A stretch of 38,902 nt of DNA from a bacterium (GTDB taxonomy: Bacteria; Eisenbacteria; RBG-16-71-46; CAIMUX01): positions 1-38,902 of the forward strand of contig JAUIHP010000035.1 in assembly GCA_030431975.1 (NCBI GenBank). Reading direction: 5' to 3'. This document shows, piece by piece, positions 6,847 to 14,715 of the stretch. Under the pieces are notes generated by a model that was not told the DNA's origin, ran no database searches, and saw only the letters and a list, made by a program, of their open reading frames with translations. Numbering within the stretch: position 1 is the stretch's first letter; each line of letters starts with the position of its first letter. A program made the position numbers and the translations under genes.

Positions 6847-9380
6847 ACGTCGAGAACAAGGTCCACGACCAAAGGTAGATGGTCTGAGGACACACGGGTC
6901 AGCTGGTCCCGGGGGACACGCACGTCGGCAGCCTCCAACCCTTCCGAAACGAAGACGTGATCGATGCGGCGTAGAGGAACTCTCGAACTCCAGGTTTCCC
7001 GCGGCCGCCAAAGGTCGCCGTCGACATCACTCAGGCGCTCGCCGATCCGTCGACACGTATAGGACCGCGGTCCCGCGTTGAAGTCACCGCAAACCACGGA
7101 AGGCGCGCGGAAGTCGGGATGGTCCAGCCAGTCTGCGGAGACCAGTGCGTCCGCCTGTTGCCGACGTTCCGTCTCGACGATACTCAGGTGAGTGTTTAAA
7201 ACCTGGACTTCGATGTCACCCAAAGTGATCGCGACCCAGAGGGCTCCTCGTTCCTTTCCGAAATCGGTCGGCAACGTGTCGGCACGAACGGTGCGCATCG
7301 GATGACGCGACAGAACGGCATTGCCGAACTCACCGTCGTCGACACGGGAGATCCCGTGGAACTCGGCCTCTGCCGCGATGGCGCGCGCGATCTCTGCTGT
7401 TTGATGCCTCCATCCGGATCGTCGACTTCCGTTGTCGAGCTCCTGCAAACAGACGACGTCGGGCCGTTCGCGCGCAATGACGCGGGCAATCCGCTCCGGT
7501 GAAAAGACGCCGTCCATTCCGCGGCAGCTGTGGACGTTGTACGAAAGCAGTCGGAATCGTTGAGGGAAGTCACCCGCACGGTGCCATCCCTGAGCCACGT
7601 CGGCCCCGCGACCTTCGAGGTGATCGAGAGCGAGGTCGCGAAGTTCGGACATCCGTAGCCGCCCTCCAGCCGGGCGCGGCCCTTCTCTGGGCAAGAGCAC
7701 GAAAGCGCCGGTTTCGCGCGGCCCGGGACCACCGTGCGAACCATTTTCCAACTGCAGCGACATGGGCTCATCACGGTTGAATCCCATGAGAACGATGTCG
7801 CCCGCGTCCGGATGCTGAACGACCCGAACCAAATCCTCGCTGACCCGATCGAGTTCCGGATGGTGTTCACCCAGGAACTCTGCGCGATCCCGTGGAAGGC
7901 GTAGATCCCGACCGTCGGAAAGAAAGAGTTCGATCTCTTCATCGCCGGCCGGAATGGCCACGCTGGGGATATGACCCTCGAGCGCGATGCGACGGGCGAG
8001 GTCACGTCGCGATTCCGTCGTCGGCTCTTCCGGGAGATACACGAATCCGACCGGACCCTGGTGAACGACTTCGATTCTTTCGGGACGAGCATCGTCGTCC
8101 GACTCGTGGTCGGCCCGTTCCGTATGCTCGGATCCCATGCGTCCGGCCTCTTCCCGTCCGGGTCCCATACGCCCGTCATCATCCCACCCGGACTTGCCCT
8201 GCCGAGCGGCATCGCGCTCTTCGGCCAGCCGCAACCACTCGGGAAGCTCGTCCTCCAACCACTGCCGTCTCGCCTCGGTTCGGCTGGACTGGGACGCCTC
8301 GGCTTCTTCCCGTTCGGGGGACCGGCGGGTGACCGTGTGCCGATCGGCAAGAGCGACTTCCGACTCGGACTTCAGCCACTCCTCGTGAATCCGGCGCACT
8401 GCTCGCGCCACACTCTCGCCATAGCGAACCGGGTAGGGGACGGTCGGTTCCTGGCCGTGGTCGGAATAGATCCACATCTGGTAGTCGCGCACCGGACTCC
8501 GGTGTCCTGCGTTCCAAACACGCCGGATCGACTTGTCGATGCCGCGCAGCGTCCACAGTGCAAACAGGGAGTCGGGCCCGCGTCGGTGGCCGTGTTCGTC
8601 GTAGCCCAGAAAGTTCATCTGGATGACGGGAAGCCCACGCTCGGCGTCGACGGCGGCCCCGGCGGCAATGACCTCCCGCATCCCTGCGGTCACGATGACG
8701 CGCGTGGGCACGAAACGCAGCTCGGCCAGAAAGTTTCGACCAGAAACGGCTCCGCGAAAGAAGTCGTAGAACGCGAGCAGTGTTTCCATGACGAGGTTGG
8801 CCACGAATCGAACCAGACTCCAGCCGTTGCCGAGCAGGACGAAAATCAACTTCTGCGGATTGAGCGCGGAAAGGACGGTTTGGATTCCCGTCGTCGCGGC
8901 CGTCAGGTGGGACTCGTTCGCTTCACCCCCGTAGATGTTCGACCAGGCGCTTCCTCCGCGAAAGAGACCGACGTGGTCTTCCTTGAGTCGGGCTTCGATT
9001 CGCGAAGCGGTGTAGGGGTCGTTCATGCGAATGACGCGACCCAACTCCCGATCGCGGAATCCGAATGCCGGGACGAAGGTGCGCGCACCGTAGAAAAGTT
9101 CCGCCTGGGATCCGGGAGTGCTGCTCGGCAACCCGGAATAAAGTGAGAAGAGTCGATGCTCCTCTTCGCGGATGAGTTGCCGAACGAACGGCATGTGACC
9201 TTCCATCAGCGCTCGCTCCAGCACCTGGCGACCGAGTCCGTCGATCTGGACGAGGATGAGCCCGACGCCTTCCTGGCGCTCTTTGGGTGCGGGAGGGAAG
9301 CCGAGGATGCGCGCGGTCCAGCGGTTACGACTGACCAGTCGCCTCAGGCGGCTGTAGAGAATCTCGATGCGGTCGATCAC
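6774..9380 (-). CDS. Alkaline-phosphatase-superfamily phosphodiesterase fused to an EEP-family phosphodiesterase
   Basis: The 868-residue protein joins two metallohydrolases. Residues 38-335 and 435-565 form an alkaline-phosphatase/type I phosphodiesterase-like domain, with metal-ligand candidates D47 (QIDG), D261 and H263 (DEHGH), D307 and H308 (SDHGQ) and H549 (SHGG), and a nucleophile candidate T88 in PSSTPGS. A charged insert (about 340-435, rich in E, R and D) splits it. Residues 609-842 form a complete endonuclease/exonuclease/phosphatase (EEP) domain with N615, E647, H731, D766 and N768 (GDFN), D807 and H834 (SDH). No signal peptide is visible. It lies 15 bases downstream of a flippase gene in the same transcript, which suggests a lipid or glycan phosphodiester substrate. 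That substrate is inference. A nuclease role is possible. Confidence 0.85.
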   Translation of the reverse strand: MIDRIEILYSRLRRLVSRNRWTARILGFPPAPKERQEGVGLILVQIDGLGRQVLERALMEGHMPFVRQLIREEEHRLFSLYSGLPSSTPGSQAELFYGARTFVPAFGFRDRELGRVIRMNDPYTASRIEARLKEDHVGLFRGGSAWSNIYGGEANESHLTAATTGIQTVLSALNPQKLIFVLLGNGWSLVRFVANLVMETLLAFYDFFRGAVSGRNFLAELRFVPTRVIVTAGMREVIAAGAAVDAERGLPVIQMNFLGYDEHGHRRGPDSLFALWTLRGIDKSIRRVWNAGHRSPVRDYQMWIYSDHGQEPTVPYPVRYGESVARAVRRIHEEWLKSESEVALADRHTVTRRSPEREEAEASQSSRTEARRQWLEDELPEWLRLAEERDAARQGKSGWDDDGRMGPGREEAGRMGSEHTERADHESDDDARPERIEVVHQGPVGFVYLPEEPTTESRRDLARRIALEGHIPSVAIPAGDEEIELFLSDGRDLRLPRDRAEFLGEHHPELDRVSEDLVRVVQHPDAGDIVLMGFNRDEPMSLQLENGSHGGPGPRETGAFVLLPREGPRPAGGRLRMSELRDLALDHLEGRGADVAQGWHRAGDFPQRFRLLSYNVHSCRGMDGVFSPERIARVIARERPDVVCLQELDNGSRRSGWRHQTAEIARAIAAEAEFHGISRVDDGEFGNAVLSRHPMRTVRADTLPTDFGKERGALWVAITLGDIEVQVLNTHLSIVETERRQQADALVSADWLDHPDFRAPSVVCGDFNAGPRSYTCRRIGERLSDVDGDLWRPRETWSSRVPLRRIDHVFVSEGLEAADVRVPRDQLTRVSSDHLPLVVDLVLDVQGVASSTTMRRAADDSGVANRSQ

Positions 9381-9395
9381 TCGCCGGTGTTCCGA

Positions 9396-10907
9396 TCAAA
9401 GAATGCGGAGAACCCAATCGCGTCCTGGCAACTTGGAGTTGGCGATGAACTCGCGCTCCGTCGGCCCCAGCACACGGAAGAGACGATAGCCGATCAGGGT
9501 GGCCACTGCGGCGTAAAGCGCGGCCAGCAACAATCCCATGAAGCCGTCGAGATAGGGCCGGAGCAGTAGAAGACCCAGAACCGGCGCTGCGGCGACGTAG
9601 ACCCGGCCGATGAAACCCCACGGGATCCGAATCCCGGGCACATAACGGCGGGCGATCCAGTAGCGGACGAACGGAGTCAACGCCGTGACGATGGCGGTCG
9701 GAATGATCGCTCCAATCAGCCCGTACTTCGGGATGAGCAGTAGATCCAGTCCGATCGTGACCACGCCGTAGGCGACGTTGAGGAGCAGATTGACCCACAC
9801 CTTTTCGATGACATAGACGGCCATCGAAAGTGGAGTCCCGAAGAACGTCAGCATGAAGATGAAGAAGAAGACGCGGCAGTACGGTCCGGCCGGCGCCAGG
9901 TCCGGATAGAGCGTTGTCAGGAGCAGATCACCGATGGCGATGCCGCCATAGGCAATGGGAACGACGACGAAGAAGAGCAGCCGGTAGTAGTAGGCGATGA
10001 AGTTCGGCATGCGCTCCTTCGAGACGGTCGACGACTCGGAGAAGCTGGCCAACAGCAGCGAGTGCATGGCCAGGGGGATGAACTCCATGGTTAGTTGCGG
10101 AAGTGCGTAGGCCCGGTCGAAGTAGGCGGAGAGTTCCGGCTCGTGGTAGCGGGTCAGGAACACGGTTTCCGAAGAGCGCCAGACTACGAAGTGAAGCGCG
10201 TTGTTCGGCACCCAGGGAAGGGCATACCGAAAGAGTCGTCCCAACGGGAATCTCGACTGGGGAACGGCAAGGCTCGACTCCGGTTCGTGCAGCCGCCGAA
10301 GAAGGACGGTCAGGAAGACCACGTTGGCCGCATGCCCAATGGCCAGGGACCAAAGAACACCTTCGATCTTGAGTCCGCGGCTGAGCAGGTACCACGTGGC
10401 TGCCGCCATGAAGATCGAGCCGGCGGAAATGCCGACCGCGACTTCTCGAGTCTTGTAGGACGCGGTGGCATAGGCGTTGAGAGACTGGGCCCAGATCTCG
10501 ACGATCGAGAGGAGCACGCCCAGGATCAGAAGTGGGGCGTACTCGTGCTGTACTTCGTAGAGGAAGCCGCGAAGAAGGAAGATTCCACCCAAGGTGGCCA
10601 GCCACAGCAATGACTGGATCCCCAGACATCGATAGAGAAGGGCCCGCGCTTCGGACCCCGGATTCTGTAGCCGGATTTCAGGGACGAAGCGATTGAGAGC
10701 CTGCCCGAGCCCGAAGCTGATCCCAATGATGATGACCCGAAGGATTGGGTCGAGGGCTTTCAGCCGACCGTACTCGAAGTCGCCCAGCGACTTGACGATG
10801 TAGACCGACGTGACCAGCGTAATGGCCATTTGGACGATGCGGGGAAGGAACGTCCAGTACAGCGCACCGGTCGTCTTGTCACGGGTCGAGCCCTGCGAAG
10901 CGCTCAT
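9396..10907 (-). CDS. MOP-superfamily polysaccharide/lipid flippase (Wzx/MATE-like)
   Basis: The 503-residue integral membrane protein has about 12-14 hydrophobic segments along its whole length. It has the N-terminal layout of oligosaccharide flippases: a charged start, then a first helix near LVTSVYIVKSLG, and the F-x-Y-G-R-L-K segment. Family members move lipid-linked oligosaccharides or polyisoprenoid-linked glycans across the inner membrane. The ATG at 10907 lies about 65 bases below a credible minus-strand promoter. No clear Shine-Dalgarno is visible, and a small inverted repeat (10909-10920) sits just upstream of the start. It is the first gene of a two-gene operon with the phosphodiesterase fusion. 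The cargo is unknown. Confidence 0.88.
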   Translation of the reverse strand: MSASQGSTRDKTTGALYWTFLPRIVQMAITLVTSVYIVKSLGDFEYGRLKALDPILRVIIIGISFGLGQALNRFVPEIRLQNPGSEARALLYRCLGIQSLLWLATLGGIFLLRGFLYEVQHEYAPLLILGVLLSIVEIWAQSLNAYATASYKTREVAVGISAGSIFMAAATWYLLSRGLKIEGVLWSLAIGHAANVVFLTVLLRRLHEPESSLAVPQSRFPLGRLFRYALPWVPNNALHFVVWRSSETVFLTRYHEPELSAYFDRAYALPQLTMEFIPLAMHSLLLASFSESSTVSKERMPNFIAYYYRLLFFVVVPIAYGGIAIGDLLLTTLYPDLAPAGPYCRVFFFIFMLTFFGTPLSMAVYVIEKVWVNLLLNVAYGVVTIGLDLLLIPKYGLIGAIIPTAIVTALTPFVRYWIARRYVPGIRIPWGFIGRVYVAAAPVLGLLLLRPYLDGFMGLLLAALYAAVATLIGYRLFRVLGPTEREFIANSKLPGRDWVLRIL

Positions 10908-10978
10908 GGGGCAGATGCCCGATCCGGGCGGAAGCTGGCCAAATTGAAAGCATCCATGAGGTTAAGCGGCATCGGGGC

Positions 10979-11008
10979 ACTCTATCGGTAGGGGCCGTGG
11001 TTCGTCAA
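10979..11008 (-). promoter_or_regulatory. Promoter for the flippase operon
   Basis: On the minus strand TTGACG (11003-11008) is separated by 18 bases from TAGAGT (10979-10984). This gives a predicted start of transcription near 10972 and a leader of about 65 bases. It is arranged back to back with the plus-strand promoter at 11017-11046, with only eight bases between the two -35 boxes. Confidence 0.5.
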
Positions 11009-11016
11009 TCGCCCCA

Positions 11017-11046
11017 TGGACGCAGCCTCGCCAACCTTGCTAGAAT
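11017..11046 (+). promoter_or_regulatory. Extended -10 promoter for the outer-membrane barrel gene
   Basis: TGGACG (11017-11022) lies 18 bases upstream of TAGAAT (11041-11046). The TGC immediately before the -10 gives an extended -10 element TGCTAGAAT. Transcription would start near 11053. A GGAGGA at 11082-11087 in the leader is not followed by a start codon in the frame of the barrel gene. Confidence 0.5.
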
Positions 11047-11153
11047 CGAAACTGTTCACAGAATGACCCGACCCATCCTTCGGAGGACGACCTAGCGATC
11101 CTTGGTAACGCGACTTTCTTGCGCAACCTGACCTCAGACTCTTAGCAGCCCGA

Positions 11154-13241
11154 ATGGGCGGAGTAGATCGCTTGCTTCCTCCGGTTCCTGAAGCCAAGAC
11201 AACCGGATATTGCCTGCCCACGTGCCCCTCTCTCGGCGCATGCGGCTTGCGCTTGGGCTCTTTCCTGCTTTTCTTCGTCCTGTTCGCAGCAGATCTTGCC
11301 TTCGGTCAGGCAACGGGTCAGGTCGAGGGGCCGCCGGACCTGGTCCCCGCCGATTCCACCCGTTATCCGACGCTCTTCGATCGGATCGGAATCCATCCCC
11401 AACTGACCGCCAAATTCCAGGTCAACCGCGGTTCGACAACCTTCCAGGAACTGCTCAAGGTCCGCAGGCACTTCGGCCGGGTCCTCGTCGATTCGGACTG
11501 GAACGTGCGGGTGCAGAGAAACGAGGAACGCAACAACCGTCGCCAGCAGTCCGGTAAGGGGGACACCCGCCTGGCCTACGCCGGCCAAAGCCTCGGGGGA
11601 TGGACCGTCGGAACCGCGTTCTCGACCGGCCGCAGCAACTCCAGCGAGACGTTCAGCCGAAAGGTCAAAAATGACTCGGCTGTTTCGCTGACGAGTTCGT
11701 GGAGCGGCCTCCGCCTGGTGGCTCCCGATCTGGGTGTCGACGACAGCTTCTACTGGGACGTCACCGCGGATCTCAGTGCGACCGAGGAAACGTCGATCAA
11801 CGAACGCTTCAGCCGGACGTCCACCGGCATCAGCGACGCGGACTCCACGTCGTCCGACGGAGGTGTCCTTGATTTCGGCACTGCGCTGGGATTCGTGCCG
11901 GCGACGGATTGGAAATTCACGGCGGAAGCCGGATGGAGCCGGGGAACCGATGACTTCTCGACCCGGCTGGAGGAAGCCTCCGGGGATTCGTCACTGGTCA
12001 GCTTCCTCGATGGGACGAACCGGGACCGGGCACGCGATCTTCGGATCGCATCGGGCTGGCGTCGCGACCAGAATCGGTTCTTCGAAATCGGAGCCTACTG
12101 GGCACGCAGCGTCACCCAGGACTTCTCGTCCGCCGAGGAACAACAGGACACTCGAACCGCGGTGGAACGTTCCTTCTCCCTCGATACCAAAGGGGAGCCG
12201 TACTTCGGTATCGGTCTCGACTTCTCTGCCAATCTGCGACGAATCGGATCGACGTTCGACCTTTCCGACAACGGCTCGGGAAGTGACGGGTGGGACACAC
12301 GACTCATCGCGTCTTACGTCCTGGGTCCGGCGTGGAGCATGCTCGACGGTGTCGAACTCGAGTTTGACGGCGGACTCGAAGAGAGGGACTACACGGCCGA
12401 CTCCGTGAACAGTCCGGACTACACCCAGGAAACGATTTCCATCAAAGGCACCGTGCGGAAGTCCTGGCGCCGAAACGTCTCTCTGTCCATGAGCGCGAGC
12501 GGGGAGCTGGAGCAGAGCTTTTACGAGGATGACAAGGACCGGGACGAGGTCGAAAACCGCGTCGAAGCGCTCTTCACGTATGCGCTGGGGGAACGATTCT
12601 CGAACACGGACGAGTTCGTGCCGACGCTTCACTTCAACTACCGGCGCAACCAGACCATCGCCATCGCCGCCGCTCGGGCCAACGGAAACACGGATCAAAC
12701 CTCGATCACGGCGGGCGGGCGCTATACCTGGACTTTCAACCCGCGTCTCGAACTGTCCCAGGACATCACAGTCACCGCCAACTCGAGTACGCTTCCCTTC
12801 GACGAGGACCGAAGCAAGCTCACCCGAACCAGCCAGCTTCGATCGACGCTCAATGCCCGCCTGGGAGAGCGCATTCTCATGTCCTTCGACCACGACTTCA
12901 GGGCTCGGGACTCCGGCGCTTTCCGCATCGATCCGGAAGACGGCATCCGCAAGTACATTCAGGACACCAAAGGTATCCAACAGGTCTTGAACAACGAGAT
13001 CCGGCTGGCCGTTCATGCCAGCGTCGATCTCTTCTACAACCAGCGTTACCAGTTCGACACGAACAAGAACCTCGTGTCCGGGGCCGTGAATCGGGACCCG
13101 CGCACGGAGATCACGTGGGGTGGAGTATTCCGTCACTACTTCAGTGCGGACTCTTCGCTCAACGTCGATCTGAAACGTCTTTCCTCGACCCGTGAGGAAA
13201 GCGACTGGAGAGGGCAGGCTTCTGTTTCACGTATCTTCTAG
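11154..13241 (+). CDS. Predicted outer-membrane beta-barrel protein, unknown function
   Basis: The 695-residue protein has a hydrophobic export signal at about residues 32-51 ending LAFGQA. Many alternating polar/hydrophobic strands then run to the C-terminus, which ends RIF; a terminal aromatic is typical of barrels recognised by the BAM complex. It has Ser/Thr/Asp/Arg-rich strands and no cysteine after the leader. I do not recognise a named family. The start is uncertain. The ATG at 11154 has no ribosome-binding site and gives a 31-residue N-terminal extension before the signal. A TTG at 11247 would give a compact signal beginning RLGSFLLFFVLF. It heads a cluster with two lipoproteins, which may be periplasm-facing partners. 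Confidence 0.75.
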   Translation: MGGVDRLLPPVPEAKTTGYCLPTCPSLGACGLRLGSFLLFFVLFAADLAFGQATGQVEGPPDLVPADSTRYPTLFDRIGIHPQLTAKFQVNRGSTTFQELLKVRRHFGRVLVDSDWNVRVQRNEERNNRRQQSGKGDTRLAYAGQSLGGWTVGTAFSTGRSNSSETFSRKVKNDSAVSLTSSWSGLRLVAPDLGVDDSFYWDVTADLSATEETSINERFSRTSTGISDADSTSSDGGVLDFGTALGFVPATDWKFTAEAGWSRGTDDFSTRLEEASGDSSLVSFLDGTNRDRARDLRIASGWRRDQNRFFEIGAYWARSVTQDFSSAEEQQDTRTAVERSFSLDTKGEPYFGIGLDFSANLRRIGSTFDLSDNGSGSDGWDTRLIASYVLGPAWSMLDGVELEFDGGLEERDYTADSVNSPDYTQETISIKGTVRKSWRRNVSLSMSASGELEQSFYEDDKDRDEVENRVEALFTYALGERFSNTDEFVPTLHFNYRRNQTIAIAAARANGNTDQTSITAGGRYTWTFNPRLELSQDITVTANSSTLPFDEDRSKLTRTSQLRSTLNARLGERILMSFDHDFRARDSGAFRIDPEDGIRKYIQDTKGIQQVLNNEIRLAVHASVDLFYNQRYQFDTNKNLVSGAVNRDPRTEITWGGVFRHYFSADSSLNVDLKRLSSTREESDWRGQASVSRIF

Positions 13242-13800
13242 AAAGTGGTGCGGTCTCCTTCTCGGGCTCTGTGCCTGTGGTCTGCTCGAACCTCGGGATC
13301 CCGAGGATCCGACCTCGGAAGCGGTTCCGTTCAAGAACCCGGTCCATCCCGATACGGTCCTGGTCAACATGGAGGTCGCGATGGAGTTCAAGAGCGCGAT
13401 CACCTTTGTCGACTCCATCGTCGAGGACGGCTACGAGTACATTCCTGCCGGAGTCGATGAGACCGAGTTCAACTCCGCCTTCGCCGGAGGCTACGGACGG
13501 ATCCAGGAAGAGGTGCAGCATGAAGCGATCCTGGGGCGGGACGACGAGTCCGTCACCGTGACCTGGACCCCACAGGGAGACCTTCGCGACGAGTCCGCGA
13601 CGGAGCGCTTTTATGAAGATCTGATTTATCGTGTCGCTTTCCAGAAGGGAGGTCAAACCATCGTCTTCTCCGGGACGTGTGACCTCTACTTCCGGGATAC
13701 GGGAGGCCTTTGGGAGGTCTACCGATGGATCGACAACGATGACGGCTCCGGGAACGAAACTTGGACCAAGCTCCGCATCGAGGGCGGACCCGGGTTTTAG
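13192..13800 (+). CDS. NTF2-like lipoprotein
   Basis: The 202-residue protein has a charged N-terminus, a hydrophobic stretch and the lipobox LCAC, with C29 as the likely lipidated residue (a competing C27 lies two residues before). The mature part has short helices followed by beta strands ending in a WEVYRWID segment, similar to the end of the neighbouring lipoprotein at 13879. Both suit an NTF2-like cup fold common in FCB-group lipoproteins of unknown function. The GTG start at 13192 overlaps the end of the barrel gene by 50 bp. No other start precedes the hydrophobic segment in frame, so translational coupling is likely. It is probably anchored in the outer membrane. Confidence 0.68.
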   Translation: MRKATGEGRLLFHVSSRKWCGLLLGLCACGLLEPRDPEDPTSEAVPFKNPVHPDTVLVNMEVAMEFKSAITFVDSIVEDGYEYIPAGVDETEFNSAFAGGYGRIQEEVQHEAILGRDDESVTVTWTPQGDLRDESATERFYEDLIYRVAFQKGGQTIVFSGTCDLYFRDTGGLWEVYRWIDNDDGSGNETWTKLRIEGGPGF

Positions 13801-13835
13801 TCCCTAATGCCGAGCGGCCCCGCGTGCCGATGATG

Positions 13836-13841
13836 TACAAT
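13836..13841 (+). promoter_or_regulatory. Weak -10-like element before the second lipoprotein
   Basis: TACAAT (13836-13841) is a five-of-six match to the -10 consensus in the 78-base gap between the two lipoprotein genes. No recognisable -35 is found at the right distance. It may give a secondary start of transcription within the cluster. Confidence 0.25.
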
Positions 13842-13878
13842 GGAAGAAGAACCCCTGATGGAGGTGCAAAGAAGACGC

Positions 13879-14514
13879 ATGAAACTTCGTAACCACAACA
13901 CGCTTGGCCTGGGCCTTCTGGCCCTGCTTCTGGCCGTTGCCTCGACCGGCTGCCTCTTCTCTCCGGACAAATCAAAGCCGACAGAAGATGGCGAGGCCCA
14001 GTACCTGCCGCAGACCTCTGAGGCCAACGTTCTCGAGAATCTGATCACGTCATATGTCGAGAAGGAACTTCTCGAGTACGAGAAACTGTTCGACCACAAC
14101 GTTTTCGAGTTCGTCTTCGATCCGCTGGACGTTCAGGAAGACCAGGACCTTCCGCCGTTCTGGCTTTGGGACGAGGAGCGCGAGTCGACGAAGAACATGT
14201 TCGAGAGTGAGCTGGTTCTGGAGATTCGTCTGGAGTACATCCCGGGTACCGCAGTGGCCGTGGACGAAGGTGACGACGTTCCGGACCTGACCTGGACCAA
14301 GGTCGAAGTGACCAACGTCGAACTCGAGGTCGAGACCCGGGATCCCCTGGGTGGTGAGAACATCATCTACAAGGTGTCCGGGGACCGGGCCATCTACTTC
14401 TTCAAGTCCTACGACGACGAACTCGTCGACGGTCAGCCGACGGTTCGCATCGTCGAGTGGCGCGACCAGCGGACGGGGCTTTTCGCCCGGCTGGGCTTGG
14501 AAGCCGCCCTCTAG
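13879..14514 (+). CDS. NTF2-like lipoprotein, paralogue of the upstream gene product
   Basis: The 211-residue protein has a signal peptide with the cleavage context ASTGC, placing the lipidated cysteine at C25. The early mature region reads like an NTF2/SnoaL-type helix pair (NVLENLITSYVEKELLEYEKLF), followed by a strand and the pair LWDEERESTKNMF. It closes with a strand VRIVEWRDQRTG that aligns with the end of the upstream lipoprotein. The start chosen is the ATG at 13879. An in-frame ATG at 13858 is an alternative, because GGAGG (13860-13864) is rather far from 13879. The gene is followed by a strong terminator, so it closes the barrel/lipoprotein cluster. Its function is unknown. Confidence 0.75.
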   Translation: MKLRNHNTLGLGLLALLLAVASTGCLFSPDKSKPTEDGEAQYLPQTSEANVLENLITSYVEKELLEYEKLFDHNVFEFVFDPLDVQEDQDLPPFWLWDEERESTKNMFESELVLEIRLEYIPGTAVAVDEGDDVPDLTWTKVEVTNVELEVETRDPLGGENIIYKVSGDRAIYFFKSYDDELVDGQPTVRIVEWRDQRTGLFARLGLEAAL

Positions 14515-14580
14515 CAAGAACGGCGTCGCGGGTTCGAAACATTTGCCGAGGCTGCCCTGCGCCTCGCACCTCTCCAGTCA

Positions 14581-14610
14581 CGGTCGGCCTTCGGGCCGGC
14601 CGTCTTCCTT
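14581..14610 (+). terminator. Intrinsic terminator with UUCG tetraloop
   Basis: A nine-base-pair stem (14581-14589 with 14594-14602, one G-U pair) closes on a TTCG tetraloop (14590-14593). The pyrimidine-rich tail TCTTCCTT follows (14603-14610). It ends the barrel/lipoprotein transcript just before the secD promoter. Confidence 0.8.
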
Positions 14611-14624
14611 ATCTGGCTCCGGTG

Positions 14625-14654
14625 TTGACGTCTTCTTCATGCCCTCGTTATCCT
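14625..14654 (+). promoter_or_regulatory. Promoter for secD-secF
   Basis: TTGACG (14625-14630) lies 18 bases before TATCCT (14649-14654). The predicted start is near 14661, giving a leader of about 50 bases to secD. It sits directly downstream of the terminator at 14581-14610, as expected for a new transcription unit. Confidence 0.45.
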
Positions 14655-14715
14655 GCCGGATCTGTGCGTGATTCCCGGTCGCGTCCCTAGGCGGGGCTGT
14701 GGGGAAGGGATGGGC

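Noticed and set aside
7971-9146. Long plus-strand open frame opposite the phosphodiesterase fusion
   Set aside because: The opposite strand carries two recognised domains with catalytic residues. The plus-strand product has no motif or patterning.
11991-13136. Minus-strand open frame opposite the beta-barrel gene
   Set aside because: It is a shadow frame; the plus strand has an export signal, amphipathic strands and a terminal Phe.
14528-14545. tRNA T-arm-like GGTTCGAAAC
   Set aside because: The flanking bases do not pair to form a T stem, and no acceptor stem or anticodon arm can be drawn.
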